Below, one piece after another: positions 11,725-22,249 of a stretch of 64,000 bases of DNA (within the stretch, counting starts at the first letter, position 1; every line of letters starts with the position of its first letter). This DNA is from Micropterix aruncella (lineage: Eukaryota > Arthropoda > Insecta > Lepidoptera > Micropterigidae). Below the pieces are notes generated by a model, which saw nothing but the letters and a program-made list of their open reading frames with translations, was not told the origin of the DNA and made no database searches. The DNA is taken from NCBI GenBank assembly GCA_944548615.1, contig OX155952.1, positions 39,304,350 to 39,368,349 on the forward strand. The letters are read 5' to 3'. The translations under genes and the position numbers were made by a program.

Positions 11725-12174
11725 ATGTACCTTATACATTCGATTGATATAGGAATTTCGTTTAAAATTGCTGTTGAAATAAAGCAAATCGAAAAGATCC
11801 GTCTGTCTTGTGGTTTTGAACAGAGCTCTAATTTTAGAGACTTGGTCCATATCGTCAATGTTATTGTTGACTATTTTGCAAAGGTATGTCATGTTGTGTT
11901 ACTTTCTCCGTTCAACATGGATACCTTACCTTGGATTCCATACCTAAGAGATATTCTTAAGAGTGGGACAGACATAGGCAAAGTAAAGCTTTTTTTTTTA
12001 ATTAGAGAAGCGTTTGTCGAATTTGTTAAAAAAACTAAAATGACCAAGAACTTTGTAGTGATAGTATCAATGTATGCAGCAAATCGCAGTTCTTTACCTA
12101 GGGTTTTTTTACCAGATTTTTACGCAAGGTCCCTTGAAGTTTTGAATTGGATTGGACTATCGCACAATAAGTAG
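11725..12174 (+). CDS. Unrecognised 149-codon open frame
   Basis: I do not recognise this protein. The frame runs 149 codons from ATG to TAG in a region of about 65% A+T, where chance frames are much shorter. Its composition looks like real protein: mixed hydrophobic and charged residues, alternating strand-like (NFVVIVSMYA, HVVLLSPF) and helix-like segments (LFFLIREAFVEFVKKTKM), and no low complexity. The pattern suggests a small alpha/beta fold. There is no signal peptide and no long membrane segment. An in-frame stop lies 18 bases upstream of the ATG, so it is not an obvious continuation of a longer exon unless spliced. It lies between repeats and could be a fragment of a transposon or virus-derived protein or a host gene. 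Confidence 0.45.
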   Translation: MYLIHSIDIGISFKIAVEIKQIEKIRLSCGFEQSSNFRDLVHIVNVIVDYFAKVCHVVLLSPFNMDTLPWIPYLRDILKSGTDIGKVKLFFLIREAFVEFVKKTKMTKNFVVIVSMYAANRSSLPRVFLPDFYARSLEVLNWIGLSHNK

Positions 12175-12214
12175 TTATAACGTGTTACATCAAATCGATC
12201 GACTGATTACATCA

Positions 12215-12705
12215 AATAGACCCTTATGACGAGATATAGGCGCAAGGCACGACCAGCCGACCGTGGAGAGTGACTGGCGAGAAAGTCTGGCAAATATTAT
12301 TGTTGACCTGATATCAGCTACTCTTGAAAACACCCGTTGGCCACTCGATCCCGTGCGAAAGACGGGCAAAAGGCGCTACGGTCCGCGATAAATTTAAACT
12401 GAATTACCGCTAACATCAGAGGCCACTAACGTAGAGGCCGCACAAGCGACGTCGAACCTGCGACCAGACTGGAGGACGGAGAATTCCAGACAAATCTGGT
12501 ATTGAGGGAGTGAGGTCGGCCCTCTGGGTTCACTTCCCAGTGCCTCGCGGTAATACGTTGGACTCTAGCGCGCTTGTCGGTGGAACTAGATAGTGGATTG
12601 CCTTTGTCCGTTATGTCTTAACGTTCACTCCTTGTGAGATATAACGACCCGATGTCGTTAAAACACCCTGGGGTGATTAGTTCGCCAGTAGTATTGACAA
12701 TGCAG
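12215..12705 (-). repeat. GC-rich repeat family, diverged minus-strand copy
   Basis: In reverse this follows the family order: a start near CAATACTACTGGCGAAC, then GTTTTAACGAC, CACTCACTCC-like and TCGACGTCGCTTGTGCGG words, then CGCGGACCGTAGCGCC, CGGGATCGAGTGGCC. It matches the plus-strand copy at 10.26 kb only moderately and lacks the last ~150 bp. It starts 40 bp after the unknown frame ends. Confidence 0.75.
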
Positions 12706-13107
12706 ATGCTCACTCAGGCAAATAAAAATGTTAACATTTTAATTTATCAAACTGTATCAATATCGCCTACAATTTAATTTAACACAATGAGATATGCACT
12801 AAAAAATGGATAGGAAACTCAAAATTCACCCAAAGCAAAAACATAACTTTTGAATCAAAGATTTTCGAGGCATTAACACCTCGCTTATCAGCTTAAAAAT
12901 GCCGCTAATATTTTCAAAATCCACAGTTTTGCGATCGCGAGTGACAAAAACAGCCGCCCACAAACCCGCGAGTAATCCTATCAAGTTAGGGGTTGTTCGG
13001 TTGGCGCGTAAATAAATAACGAAATATCCGCTCTCCTGAAGTGATTCCGAATGGAAACATTGTTTTGTGAACTCCGAGTCACAGATCGACCCTAAAATCC
13101 TTGACCT

Positions 13108-13449
13108 TTAACCCCTCGCGTACCAGACGGCCCGAAACGTCCAGAATTGATATTTACCGTCGAACCCCAGACGGCCCGAAATGGCCAGGCGAGGCCGACC
13201 GCTAATTATGTTAGTACAACTTTGACTAATAATTATGAATAATCTTTATTGCTTTACATAACGACGTTACAAATATCTAATAGCAAATTTCAATAGGAAC
13301 ATAAAACAGGTCTTTTTTAGACGATCGGTGTGACAGTTTCGGAGTAATCGTTTTTTTTCTGTAACGCCATCTTTTTTTTGAGACTCGCGAATTTCTTACG
13401 GGCCGTAAGGCACACATTAAAATTCAAACCGCGGGCCGCGAGGGGTTAA
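13108..13449. mobile_element. piggyBac-like MITE with TTAA duplication
   Basis: A 334-bp unit lies between TTAA at 13,108-13,111 and TTAA at 13,446-13,449. Termini are CCCCTCGCGTACC on the left and the inverse of CCCCTCGCGGCCC on the right. A second inverted block (ACGGCCCG) sits about 20 bp (left) and 40 bp (right) inside each end. The left part carries a direct repeat CCAGACGGCCCGAAA (13,123 and 13,167). TTAA targets and CC(C/T)-type ends are characteristic of piggyBac elements. There is no transposase, so it would have moved in trans. Confidence 0.8.
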
Positions 13450-13734
13450 CGATTCACGTGGGATATAATGTACCACTAATTGATATATTCAGAGTTAAAA
13501 TATTTTTTATTTACAAACAAAAATGTGACTGGTTTACGTCGGGCGCACAAAGCGATGGCGGAGAGTCGTCTTTAGCTTATTAAATTAAAATAAAAGCGAG
13601 ACATTTTAACTTAAGACAGAACCTGAACAGTACATGATTTTTATTTCGACATAACAAATGTCTAATGGTAGTCGATGACAATGTGGGTTAACATTAAAAT
13701 GGGATTATAAATAAAATAAGACAAATTTACCGAG

Positions 13735-13870
13735 TGAAGTTTGTAGCAGCCGACGTTTTGGCGATGTTTATGATTGTCCAGGGTAGTCTACCTTGAACAA
13801 CGGAGGTTGCATCATCGCCGAAACGTCGGGTGGTACAAAAAACGTCAAGTAATAAATTCACTTTATCTTC
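13735..13870. repeat. Foldback MITE family B, hairpin copy
   Basis: GCAGCCGACGTTTTGGCGATG near 13,748 pairs with CATCGCCGAAACGTCGG near 13,813, around a shorter internal hairpin (GGGTAGTCTACC). The left outer part (AAATTTACCG.GTGAAGTTTGTAGCAG) matches 16,540-16,580. The same terminus forms the perfect palindrome at 43.79 kb. Confidence 0.65.
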
Positions 13871-14104
13871 TTTATAATGTCAAACAGCGGCGATAGTCAT
13901 CGATTTCATATTGACATGGTGTATGAGGAGTATGAAACGAAAGGCATAATATCAACGTTGATGTGTCTGGTAAACGTAGAATCGATTGTAGTATTTCCGA
14001 GTTTCGTTGGTTCTGTTAACACGTTCTTGAATTTTGATAGACTTATAGAAAATATAAAACGTATTTTTTTGGGTGGGGAAAGATTTACTAGCATGATCTA
14101 CCTG

Positions 14105-15060
14105 TTACGACATAATAAACCCCCGGTTTGTGCTTTCCACCTGAAAACCCAGCAGGCGGACAGAAAACTTACGTCCAGATGGCAAGGAGAAACCCTACAG
14201 CACTGTAAAGCACCCAATACCTGGAAGTGACCCTTGACCGTTCTCTAATTTATAAAGCCCATTGCCACAACGCGAAACAGAAGGTGGGTTCCAGAATTAT
14301 CAACGTCAGGAACTAACTGGGAGTACATGGGGAACCAATTCAGCTATACTTAGAAACTCAGCTCTGGCCCTCTGGGCCTATACATTTCCGAAGCGGAATA
14401 TGCCGCTCCAGTGTAGAGTGGATTAACACGCGCAAAAATGGTCGATACTGCTGTGAACGATGCTGCAAGAATGGTCTCCGGCTGCCTCAAACCTACTCCC
14501 GTCGAAAAGTTTCATCGGCATCGCCCACCCTGCAATACATTACAGATGTGCTGGCTGATTCTGAATGCTTAAAGATGATTGACGACCCGAAGATACCCAC
14601 TGTTCGAGCAAGACCCACACCACAATCGCCCCAAATCGCGAGTCATTCTTGAGCCACATACAAACGCTTCATGGTAGTCAATCTTCGAACCGAATCACTC
14701 AATGGATGGCTTCGCTTGGCGAGGGCGTAAAGGAATAGATAGCACCGGAGTCCCATCTCCTCTATACCACGTGCCGTTGTCTCCACAGACTGAGGGTGGT
14801 TGTGACAGGATGCCGAGCCAATCTCGTCCGCTGGGGCTACACAGAGAATCCAATATTAGACTGTGGAACGCTGCAGTATGAAGACCACCTCCTAACCTGG
14901 CCGCAGTTGTCAACCCCCACCACGCTACAGCACCTACAAGAGGCGAACTGCAAGGCCTTCAGACCGCATACTTTAGGGACGACGCGACGTGTCCTAACCT
15001 GGCCCGGACACGTAAACTAACAAACGCCAAAACTGCCATAGAACACATTTAATGTATCTG
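14105..15060 (+). pseudogene. LINE ORF2 C-terminal remnant (jockey-like)
   Basis: Three frames carry successive blocks of one protein: CAFHLKTQQADRKL and GETLQHCKAPNTW, then VTLDRSLIYKAHC, SRIINV and LRNSALALWAY, then RLRVVVTGCRANLVRWGY and YEDHLLTW. This is the region after the RT domain of a jockey-type LINE, including the 'L.WGY...C.CG...DHLL.CP' zinc-knuckle-like block, in which the second cysteine of the last pair is replaced by tryptophan here. Many frameshifts and stops are present. The RT catalytic core is missing, so this is a 5'-truncated, old insertion. Confidence 0.82.
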
Positions 15061-15199
15061 TCAGACATCCAGACCAACACGGATTTTGTGCAACAGTTAA
15101 AGCAGAGTCTGGGTAAATATTACACATAATTAGCACGTAAAATCATAAACACATAAATCATCGGACTATGGTAAAATGTTTAGTCCTTTGAGCCGGGTA

Positions 15200-15720
15200 T
15201 ACAGACTGAGTTTATTATTAGCGGCATCCATGAAGTGGGTTAATCAATACGAGAAAATAACCAACTTTTGATTATTATTTTTAGGAAAAACTCAAAACAA
15301 AATTGTTTTTCAATTTTCGAATTAGAAAAAAAAATATGTTGAAAAATAGTATAAAAAGAGTTAAGCGCGTAGCAGTAGGTAAAACATCGCGAATATAGTT
15401 TATACACGATATTTTACCAACTGCTAGATGGCGCAGCGCCCTTAATGCGTCTCAAACTTTTTTGAAAAAAAATATTTACAATTTTAAAAAATAAATCAAA
15501 TATTTTTTTGTTAGTTTTTTTTTTTATCAAAAGTTGCTTATTTGCTCGTACTGACTCAACCACTTCAACGATGCCGCTAATAAAAAAACTCACGGTGTAA
15601 TACGTCATACAATAGTTATATCGTTCACTCATCCATCAGTCTGAATATAGCAGAGCCAACACAGAAACCTTTGACATTTAGCGATTCACGTGGGATGACT
15701 GAGGTTATCAATTATTGAAA
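15200..15720. mobile_element. Foldback MITE family A, copy with both arms
   Basis: Arms at about 15,204-15,285 and 15,522-15,606 are inverted repeats (ATTAGCGGCAT, then GAAGTGG, then TACGAG.AAATAA.CAACTTTTG). The interior is AT-rich with a CATCGCGAATAT block. One-arm relatives are at 3,886-4,078 and 26,930-27,100. A GAGTTAAGCGCG/GTTGAGCGCG word in the interior is shared with the 27-kb copy. No open frame is present. Confidence 0.82.
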
Positions 15721-16524
15721 ACGTTGATATCAGCTATTTAATTATTTGGATAGATTTCTAGACTTTCTTAATAAAATCATTTTTATATATTCACATACAC
15801 ATGTAGCGGCAAAACACTGAAACGTCAAAAATCCGGTGCTCATGTGACAGGGTAATAAATTATACAAACAGAGATCCCTTTAGATAGAATTCAAAAAAAG
15901 TCTTTCAATTCAATATGCATTGTTGACACAATTCGGACGCACATCGGCATTGTAACGACCGCGGGAATATGGTAATTATTTTGCTTCACAAAAGAACCGT
16001 AGCTCTTCAAACTCGATCTGATAATATAGGTTGCTAAGAGATCACGTCATTCTTAGCATTCTAGTTTTTTTTTGTTGAATATTAGGATTTCAAGCATTGT
16101 ATGTCATACAGAACAATATTTAGTTTAGGTAATACTTTTGGGTCGCACGAGAAAGGAAACCAAATGGAAAATAATACTACTAATTTCGCTACTTATAAAT
16201 ATTCAAATTTAAAAATATTTATTCACGAAAGAAATAATATTTTTTACATCGATGCCTTACGTCTATCCTAACTAGGTGTTTCCTGTTCTACGGTAGTCTA
16301 CTTTTTTTTAATGATTACGATTTGTCGATTTCAAAGCAAGTAATAAATAAATTAATTTACTTTAAGGAATAATATACATAATTTATTTAATTACAATAAA
16401 TTTACTTCTTCAGATATATGAAATCATTTTGAATTTTATTTATTTATTTAGTAATGCAAATATAATACGTGAGTAAACAATTTTAGAACTTAGGTACAAT
16501 GCAAAAAAATATTTTTAACATTAT
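15721..16524. other. AT-rich sequence without recognisable feature
   Basis: T-runs and a TTTATTTATTTA block near 16,436-16,452 are the only structure. No coding signature was seen. Confidence 0.4.
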
Positions 16525-16605
16525 AAATAGGATAGAAAACGAATTTACCGCGTGAAATTTGTAGCAGCCGACGTTTCGGTGACGTTGCAGCCGCCGTTGT
16601 CAAAA
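16525..16605 (+). repeat. Foldback MITE family B, single end
   Basis: TATAAATAGGATAGAAAACG AATTTACCGCG is followed by TGAAATTTGTAGCAGCCGAC and GTTTCGGTGACG. The outer 31 bp are identical to one arm of the palindrome at 43,788-43,849, and the inner part matches 13,735-13,770. No matching inverted end is visible downstream, so the copy is truncated. Confidence 0.75.
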
Positions 16606-17560
16606 AAAAATAAGTATACTCAGGAAGTAAACACTCTGGTTTAGGACAAAGGTCAATTCAAACGCAGTCAGACGAAATAATTAAACCAAATTTTAAAAAA
16701 AACGAAATCTATAAAAATTAAGTTTCACGCATTATTTGGAATTGAAATAAAAATGAATCGACACAGTTCAATTGTACCGCCAATTGCAATAAAAAATAAA
16801 TAAAAAACAGTAAAAAAAACGAAAATGAAAAACAATGACAAAATAAAAGAATAAACTACATATACCTACTCAAGAAATAAACGCTTTGGTATACGACACA
16901 GCTCAATTCCTACGCAATTTCTTACGAAATAATTAAACCAAAATTAAAATAAATCAAGTCAATAAAAAACTAATTTAACAATGCGATCGAAAACATTGAA
17001 ATGCTAAGAGAGAAAAATTATATCATTGATAGCTACATTTGACGAACGCCGGGTTCAAAATGTTTAAAATTTGGCAGCGTTCTAAATGTTATTTGGAAAT
17101 GGAACACTTTTACTCTCGCGTTTTCCGCATAAGAAGTAACGCAATGACACACGAAATAATTAAAAATTGTTTTTTATCAATTATCAATTATTTTATCAAT
17201 AAATCAATTATTCTAAAACACGACTCTACCGGAATGCAAGGTTTTGTCAAAATTTCAAAGAAATCGGTGTAGAACTTTCCGAGATTAGCGACTTAATACA
17301 AACGGACAGATACATTTTTATTTATATAAATGTTTAAAGACTATAATAATACGGCGTTCACATCCCACTGCGCAGCGCGCGCCGACGTGCGACTGACTTG
17401 TAGCGCCGTATGTATGGCGTACGCGAAGCTTTCAACGAATTTCGGCGTAGTGCTACTCGCGACTTCCAACAGAGAGCGCTTGTTATTTTTTTAAACTTAA
17501 ATCTGTTATTGTAGTTTAAATATATATGCTTAGATATATGCTGTCGCAGAATTTTTTATA
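16606..17560. other. AT-rich repeats and a short GC-rich patch, no gene
   Basis: Two near-duplicates of a CTCA(A/G)GAAATAAACGCTTTGGTxTACGACA-like segment occur near 16,620 and 16,870. The patch at 17,350-17,480 is CpG-rich. A tail at 17,215-17,300 resembles the common insect repeat phrase of the type 'aaatttcaaagaaatcgg'. Confidence 0.35.
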
Positions 17561-17852
17561 GATCTCTATGAGGCCGACATTTTTGTTTTACATAGTTTTC
17601 AAATATACCAAGCCGTTCGTCAGCGCACGCCGATAAAGCACATCACCGGTACATTTTCTCCGACTTGATTTACAAATATCGTGATTTCGTATTGAAAACT
17701 AATAGTTATCACAATAAAATATAGCCTATAGCACTACTCGATAATGTAGCTTTCCATTAGTGAAAAAAATTTTGAAATAGGATCAGTAGTTTTGGAGATT
17801 ACCCCTTGCATACAAAGTTACAAACATTACCTCTTTATATTATTAGTTTAGA
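17560..17852 (-). mobile_element. Helitron-like end (lepidopteran Lep1 type)
   Basis: Read on the minus strand, the unit begins TCTAAACTAATAATATAAAG and AGGTAATGTTTGTAAC, followed by AAACTACTGATCCTATTTC and AGGCTATATTTTATTG. This is the usual phrase order of the common lepidopteran non-autonomous Helitron 5' end (TC start, then ...ATATTATAAAGAGG..., then 'actactgatcc'). The 3' CTRR hairpin end is not found, so the left limit is a guess. I base the family name on general knowledge of these repeats. Confidence 0.6.
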
Positions 17853-18138
17853 CAGTATAGATGAAAATTAATCATGTAAAATATGATGATCGCGACAGGC
17901 CCACATTCTTATCAAGGGTACCTTAGTCAAAAAAGACTTTAGTCTATTTTCAACGATTTTCACGTAGAATATTCTGTTGTAATAATAAATATCTTAATAT
18001 CCTAAAAACATGTTTTTACATTAAAAGGTCAAAAGAAAAAACTTGCTTGGTTTCATGTACCGAGTTACTCTTTTGAAGGAATGTCTGCCTATCGCGAACA
18101 TCTTGTATAGTATTCCTAAAGAAAAACTCCAAATAGCT

Positions 18139-18905
18139 GGGGATTTAGTGCAACAGTTTGTATGGGAACCCTGCATTTTGTGATTAAAGACTCATACTTG
18201 GCACGATTGTTCCTTAGGTGGTACTGAGTGGATTTAGACCGGGAGCCATCAAGGGCCACCCCGCGGGGGGCGGGGGGAGGGGGTGGAAGTTTGATTCCGC
18301 CGCGCGTCACTTTGAGCCCTTTATCTCTCGGACTATAGATACTAGGGCAAGTCGGATATCATTTTAGGGTAACTCAATGATAAGGAATTCATTTCTGGAA
18401 GAAAAAATATACCGGTCTATAGAAAAAATATGAAATAATTAGTAACAACCAAAAATCATTCACATCTTTTTTTTACATATTCAAAGTTTACTTTTTAATT
18501 ATAAGAGGTATCGGTATTCAAAAAATATATTCCGAAAGCCACACTTATCCTAATTATACCAGTATATATTTTATTGGACTGCCATGGTAAAAAGTGAGTA
18601 AAAAAATATATAATTCATCGCTCGGCAGACCGGTGTATTACGCCTGCTAAGTAGATACGGGCATCGAGCAAAGTTTGATAAGTACTTATAGGATTATTTA
18701 GTTTCTGCGATAAGTTAGGGAGTTAAAAATAACAAGTGCAATATTAATAATTAGTTTAATAATTATATTATTATTGTTTTTTTCTTTTTAATAAAAATAT
18801 TTCATCATTCACACAACGTATCTGATTATTAGTGTTTAACATATCTTAAATACTTACGTAAGTATATTTTTTCTGTAATCCCTATTATTTCGTCGAAAAA
18901 ATAGT
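18139..18905 (+). repeat. Left arm of the long inverted repeat
   Basis: Begins AGCTGGGGATTTAGTGC and runs through CCTGCATTTTGTGATTAAAG, GGATTTAGACCGGGAGCC, a C/G-rich block with seven G, TTGATTCCGCCGCGCGTCAC, CAGACCGG.GTATTACG and ends near CCCTATTATTTCGTCG. It pairs with the right arm at roughly 75-80% identity by eye, with small indels. Confidence 0.88.
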
Positions 18906-19017
18906 AGTAAGTAGTATATACAAGTACATACCTTCCCATACCTGCTTAACTACATACCTAAGGGAGGGCATTTTACCATACGTTATAATGCGTTGAGAAG
19001 TCCGTCAAGCTTCGGGG

Positions 19018-19099
19018 CGGCGCGGGCACTACTCGCTCTTTTGAGCGAGCAGTGCCCCCGCCGAACTGAGTGGGTGGACCTTTTGGTCCACCCACTCAG
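19018..19099. repeat. Two adjacent strong hairpins with the same TTTT loop
   Basis: The first (19,025-19,056) pairs GGGCACT-a-CTCGCTC with GAGCGAG-c-AGTGCCC around a TTTT loop. The second (19,060-19,099) pairs GAACTGAGTGGGTGGACC with its exact inverse around TTTT, 18 bp without mismatch. They abut the truncated end of a GC-rich repeat copy. Confidence 0.9.
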
Positions 19100-19103
19100 T
19101 TCA

Positions 19104-19549
19104 GTATATAGAGTTGTCAATCGATTGTGCTCTCCGACTAACAATCGGGGGAGTCTGGGAACTGTATTGTTTCCTATAGAGCGGGGGTAGTTGTCTACCT
19201 TACGGCGACTGCTCTTGAAATGACCATTGGCCATCCGATCCCGGTTCAGAGTCGGGCAAAGGACGCCTTGGTCCGCGATAGATTCGGTACACTCCGTTTC
19301 ACCGCTTCGTAAGGGAGAGGACCGCGCAAGCGACCTCGAACTCGGAACCAATCGAGAGACCGGAGAAATCTGGTCACAATTGGTAGTTAGGGCGCGAGTG
19401 CCGCCCGCCAGGTAACATACCTGGCTACTCGCGGTAAGGCGTTGGTCTCTAACGGGTTGTGGCGTAGCTAGATGTCGGATTTGTTATGTCCAAAGTCTTC
19501 TACGCTCACTGCACGGTCGATACAACGATGAATCGTTAAAACGTCTCAA
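19104..19549 (-). repeat. GC-rich repeat family, truncated minus-strand copy
   Basis: Reads in reverse as the family from the GTTTTAACGAT block to AGTCGATTG. The junction GAGTTGTCAATCGATTGTGC fuses the family's 5' terminal word (GAGTTGTCAA) to an internal point, suggesting recombination at a short shared GTCAA/TCGATTG word. It lacks the ~150-bp family 3' end. Confidence 0.85.
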
Positions 19550-19553
19550 TATA

Positions 19554-19915
19554 TAGAGTTGTCAACTACAACGGGCGAACTTGTCACCTCAGGAAGTTTT
19601 AACGATTAGTCGTTCTCTCTCCCGTGAAGTGAACGCAGAAGACTTGGACAAAACAATCCACCGTCAAGCTCCGCCACATGCCCGCAAGAGGCCAACGACT
19701 TGCTAGATCGGTTACGAGTTCGAGGTCACTTGCGCGGTCCTCTCCCTTACGAAGCGGTGAAACAGTGTATACCGAATCTATCGCGGACCACGGCATCCTT
19801 TGCCCGGCTGTTCACCCAGGATCGGGTAGCCGATAATCGTTTCAAGAGCAGTCGCCGTAAGGTCCGCAGCCACCCCCGCTCTATAGGAAACAGTAGTGCT
19901 TCCAGACTCAGTTCA
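19554..19915 (+). repeat. GC-rich repeat family, plus-strand copy, head-to-head with its neighbour
   Basis: Begins GAGTTGTCAACTACAACGGG and follows the family to CTTCCAGACTC, then stops, with a ~80-bp internal gap relative to the 10.26-kb copy (after AAGAGGCCAACG). It lies head-to-head with the minus copy. It ends at CAGTTCAGTA, a word that is also found at the outer side of the minus copy (19,094-19,103), so the pair is bracketed by CAGTTCAGTA. Confidence 0.85.
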
Positions 19916-20004
19916 GTAGTAAACAGTGAAAGAATTTGTATGCCGCGCGGAGAATTATTAAAGCTCTTTAAAAATGTGTAAATTTTCGATCGAAAAAGCT
20001 ATCG

Positions 20005-21420
20005 CAAGTTTACGGGGATGGCTTTAGACCAAACACATGAGCAAATGAATGCCATATTAAAATAAGACCTATTTTTACACGTAGGTAGGACCTATTTTTA
20101 CACTTATATTCATCGTTACGCTAAATAGTTTGTGATTACTTCTTCATTATACAACATAATATTATTTTACACATCACAGAATTGATTGATTTGACTGAAA
20201 ACCCTGACTAAGTGGCTTCTCGCTGAACCTGAATTGGCCTGGCCTGAACCTGAATTGGTAGATACCGTTTATAGTCTTGAGCCGGATTTTTTGTATTTTG
20301 ATACGGAGAACAGCGCAACAGATGAATACGGCAGCCATCTTTCTGACACTGTCGCAAAAAGGAAGAATTTTATTCTAGACCTGCAATCACCGGTAGCTAC
20401 AATAAATACTCCAGGAAATCCTTTTGTTGAACAGTCTCCAGACTTCTATGTACTGAAGTTGTAAATGCAGTATTCAAGATAGAAAAAGCGGCAAAGAGTT
20501 ATTGATCTTATAAAGCTATTGCTCTTAAATACATAACATTTGTATAGGAAGACTACATACAAACTCTAAAAAAAGTTTACCGGATCCAACCAAACTCAGT
20601 AATCTCTCCTTATACAACAAATATAAACACAATATAATTATACAAGTTATTAAAACACGTAAAAAAAGAGTGAGAGCAAAACGAAAGCAAAGATAAGAGG
20701 CCTTGAGAATGACTGCAGTCTATTCAGCAAACTTTATATTGCAACCTGTGAGCACAGAGTAGTAGATCTCGATTCATTCTTGGCGCAAGAAAAACAAGCC
20801 AGTCTTCTAGCATATAAATTGCGGTCTGGAACAAGGTCAGACATACTAAAATCGATTACCAGTATTTTTGGCACTGCAACCATTCAAAACGCCCCACAAG
20901 TCTCATCGAAAATTCTAGATGGATCTGCATTAGTTCACATGCTGAGTTCTGGCCATAGAAAGACTGGAAAATAGGTACACCAGTATGTATACCATTTCTT
21001 TGCAAAGAACTTACATGGTTTCAAAATTATATATGGTTTGGGACATATAACAACGAAAGCATAAAGAATATTAACAGAGGAAAGGTTCAAAGAACACGGG
21101 ACACTGCTACGACGAAACTACCTAAAGATTAGGTCAATTTGATAATGAACAATTCCTTAATTAAGAATTGTTTGCTCTGACAACGGCAAGGACGTTTGAA
21201 ATATGGGTGGACCAAATATTATAACCAATATCATACGTGATACAAAGCGTGCGCGTCTTCGTGGTTACGTGATACGTAAGCACGAAGATGTGGACACTCG
21301 CATGATGTGCATGTATCTGACAATGTCGCTCATGGTTTGACAAAAATTATGCTACTGACTGTGGATACCGACTTCGCAGACCAGCAGCAGCAGAAGTGTA
21401 AATTACAACAATTATCAAGC
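20005..21420 (+). pseudogene. Decayed gene of an uncharacterised metazoan family (MALDQxHEQ...HEDxDTRM)
   Basis: Blocks of one protein appear in order in shifting frames: GMALDQTHEQMNAILK (20,017-20,064), LIDLTENPD and KWLLAEPELA (20,181-20,245), VDTVYSLEPDFLYFDTEN, PGNPFVEQSPDFYVLKL (to 20,461), NDCSLFSKLYIATCEHR with DLDSFLAQE (20,708-20,792), LRSGTRSDILKSI, KILDGSALVHML (20,908-20,943), WFGTYNNESIKNINRGKVQR (21,037-21,096), KHEDVDTRMM (21,279-21,308), and IMLLTVDTDF. This order matches a large family of uncharacterised proteins that I know from molluscs, crustaceans and cnidarians and that behaves like a repeat-associated gene; its function is not known to me. The copy has stops, frameshifts and an 18-bp duplication (CCTGAACCTGAATTGG, twice near 20,225-20,260). 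Confidence 0.72.
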
Positions 21421-21589
21421 TTGAGGAGCTGTGAGTGCACAAAGGTACTGGAAAACACCACCAGTACCTACCTCTGCTGTCATGATATTGCGACTGCCTT
21501 AGATAAAAACTATAATGTATGTTTTATATTAAGTAAGTATAGATAGGATATATAAGGTATATAATATTTCATAACATTTACGTCTTGTC

Positions 21590-22110
21590 CAATTGGTGGC
21601 TAAAACCCGCTCTTGGACGTGGCAAAATATTTGTATTATTAGGTAGTGAGTCTAATTACTGCTCCAATCTCTACTTAACATACATAGGTTGTTAAGAATT
21701 TAGCTATTAGATTGGAAAAATAGTATCTTAGAAACATTGGAACCTACTAAAAGTAATTTTATTGTAAAATCTTATTACAAAACAAAATAAAGGCTTATTA
21801 ATTAAAAGAGTCAATAATTTAAATGGATACCTACTAAGAGTTACTCATCATACTGACTTAAAAAGTCAGTAAAAAGTTAAATAATCAAAATAGAAGCCTA
21901 ATAATTGAAATAGTCAATAATTCAAATAGGTTCGAAAACGTATTAAAAGTCATTGATAGTAGGTAATACCTATACAAAGTAGTCAGTAAAGTGTTAAATA
22001 ATGAGATTAAAGTTAATCATACATTTAAAACCTAAAAGTATAAATTCATCATCTAAATTGATATAAAATTTGTAAAGTCATAGCCCTTACATTTTTCACT
22101 TATAGGGCCA
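21590..22110 (+). repeat. 0.5-kb interspersed repeat, copy 1
   Basis: Starts TCCAATTGGTGGCTAAAACC with CGCTCTTGGACGTG and continues through repeated AATAATTNAAATAG-like words. It is matched in inverse orientation at 60,530-61,045. It lies just inside the right arm of the long inverted repeat and directly follows the decayed gene, so it may be that gene's 3' region carried to other sites. Confidence 0.8.
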
Positions 22111-22249
22111 CGAAGCGCGAGGGTGTTGCCCCTGTTTCACCTGAAATGAAATGGAAATTTGAAAATGGGCATGCCAAAGAATAGCCTATTTTCAGTGTTT
22201 TAATAGTTTCTTCTATCAATTAAGTAATTATGTGCTCGTATCATTTAAA

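Noticed and set aside
13877..14230. 117-codon frame as an independent gene
   Set aside because: Its last ~35 codons belong to the LINE remnant, and the first part is unrecognised sequence after a MITE; the join is accidental.
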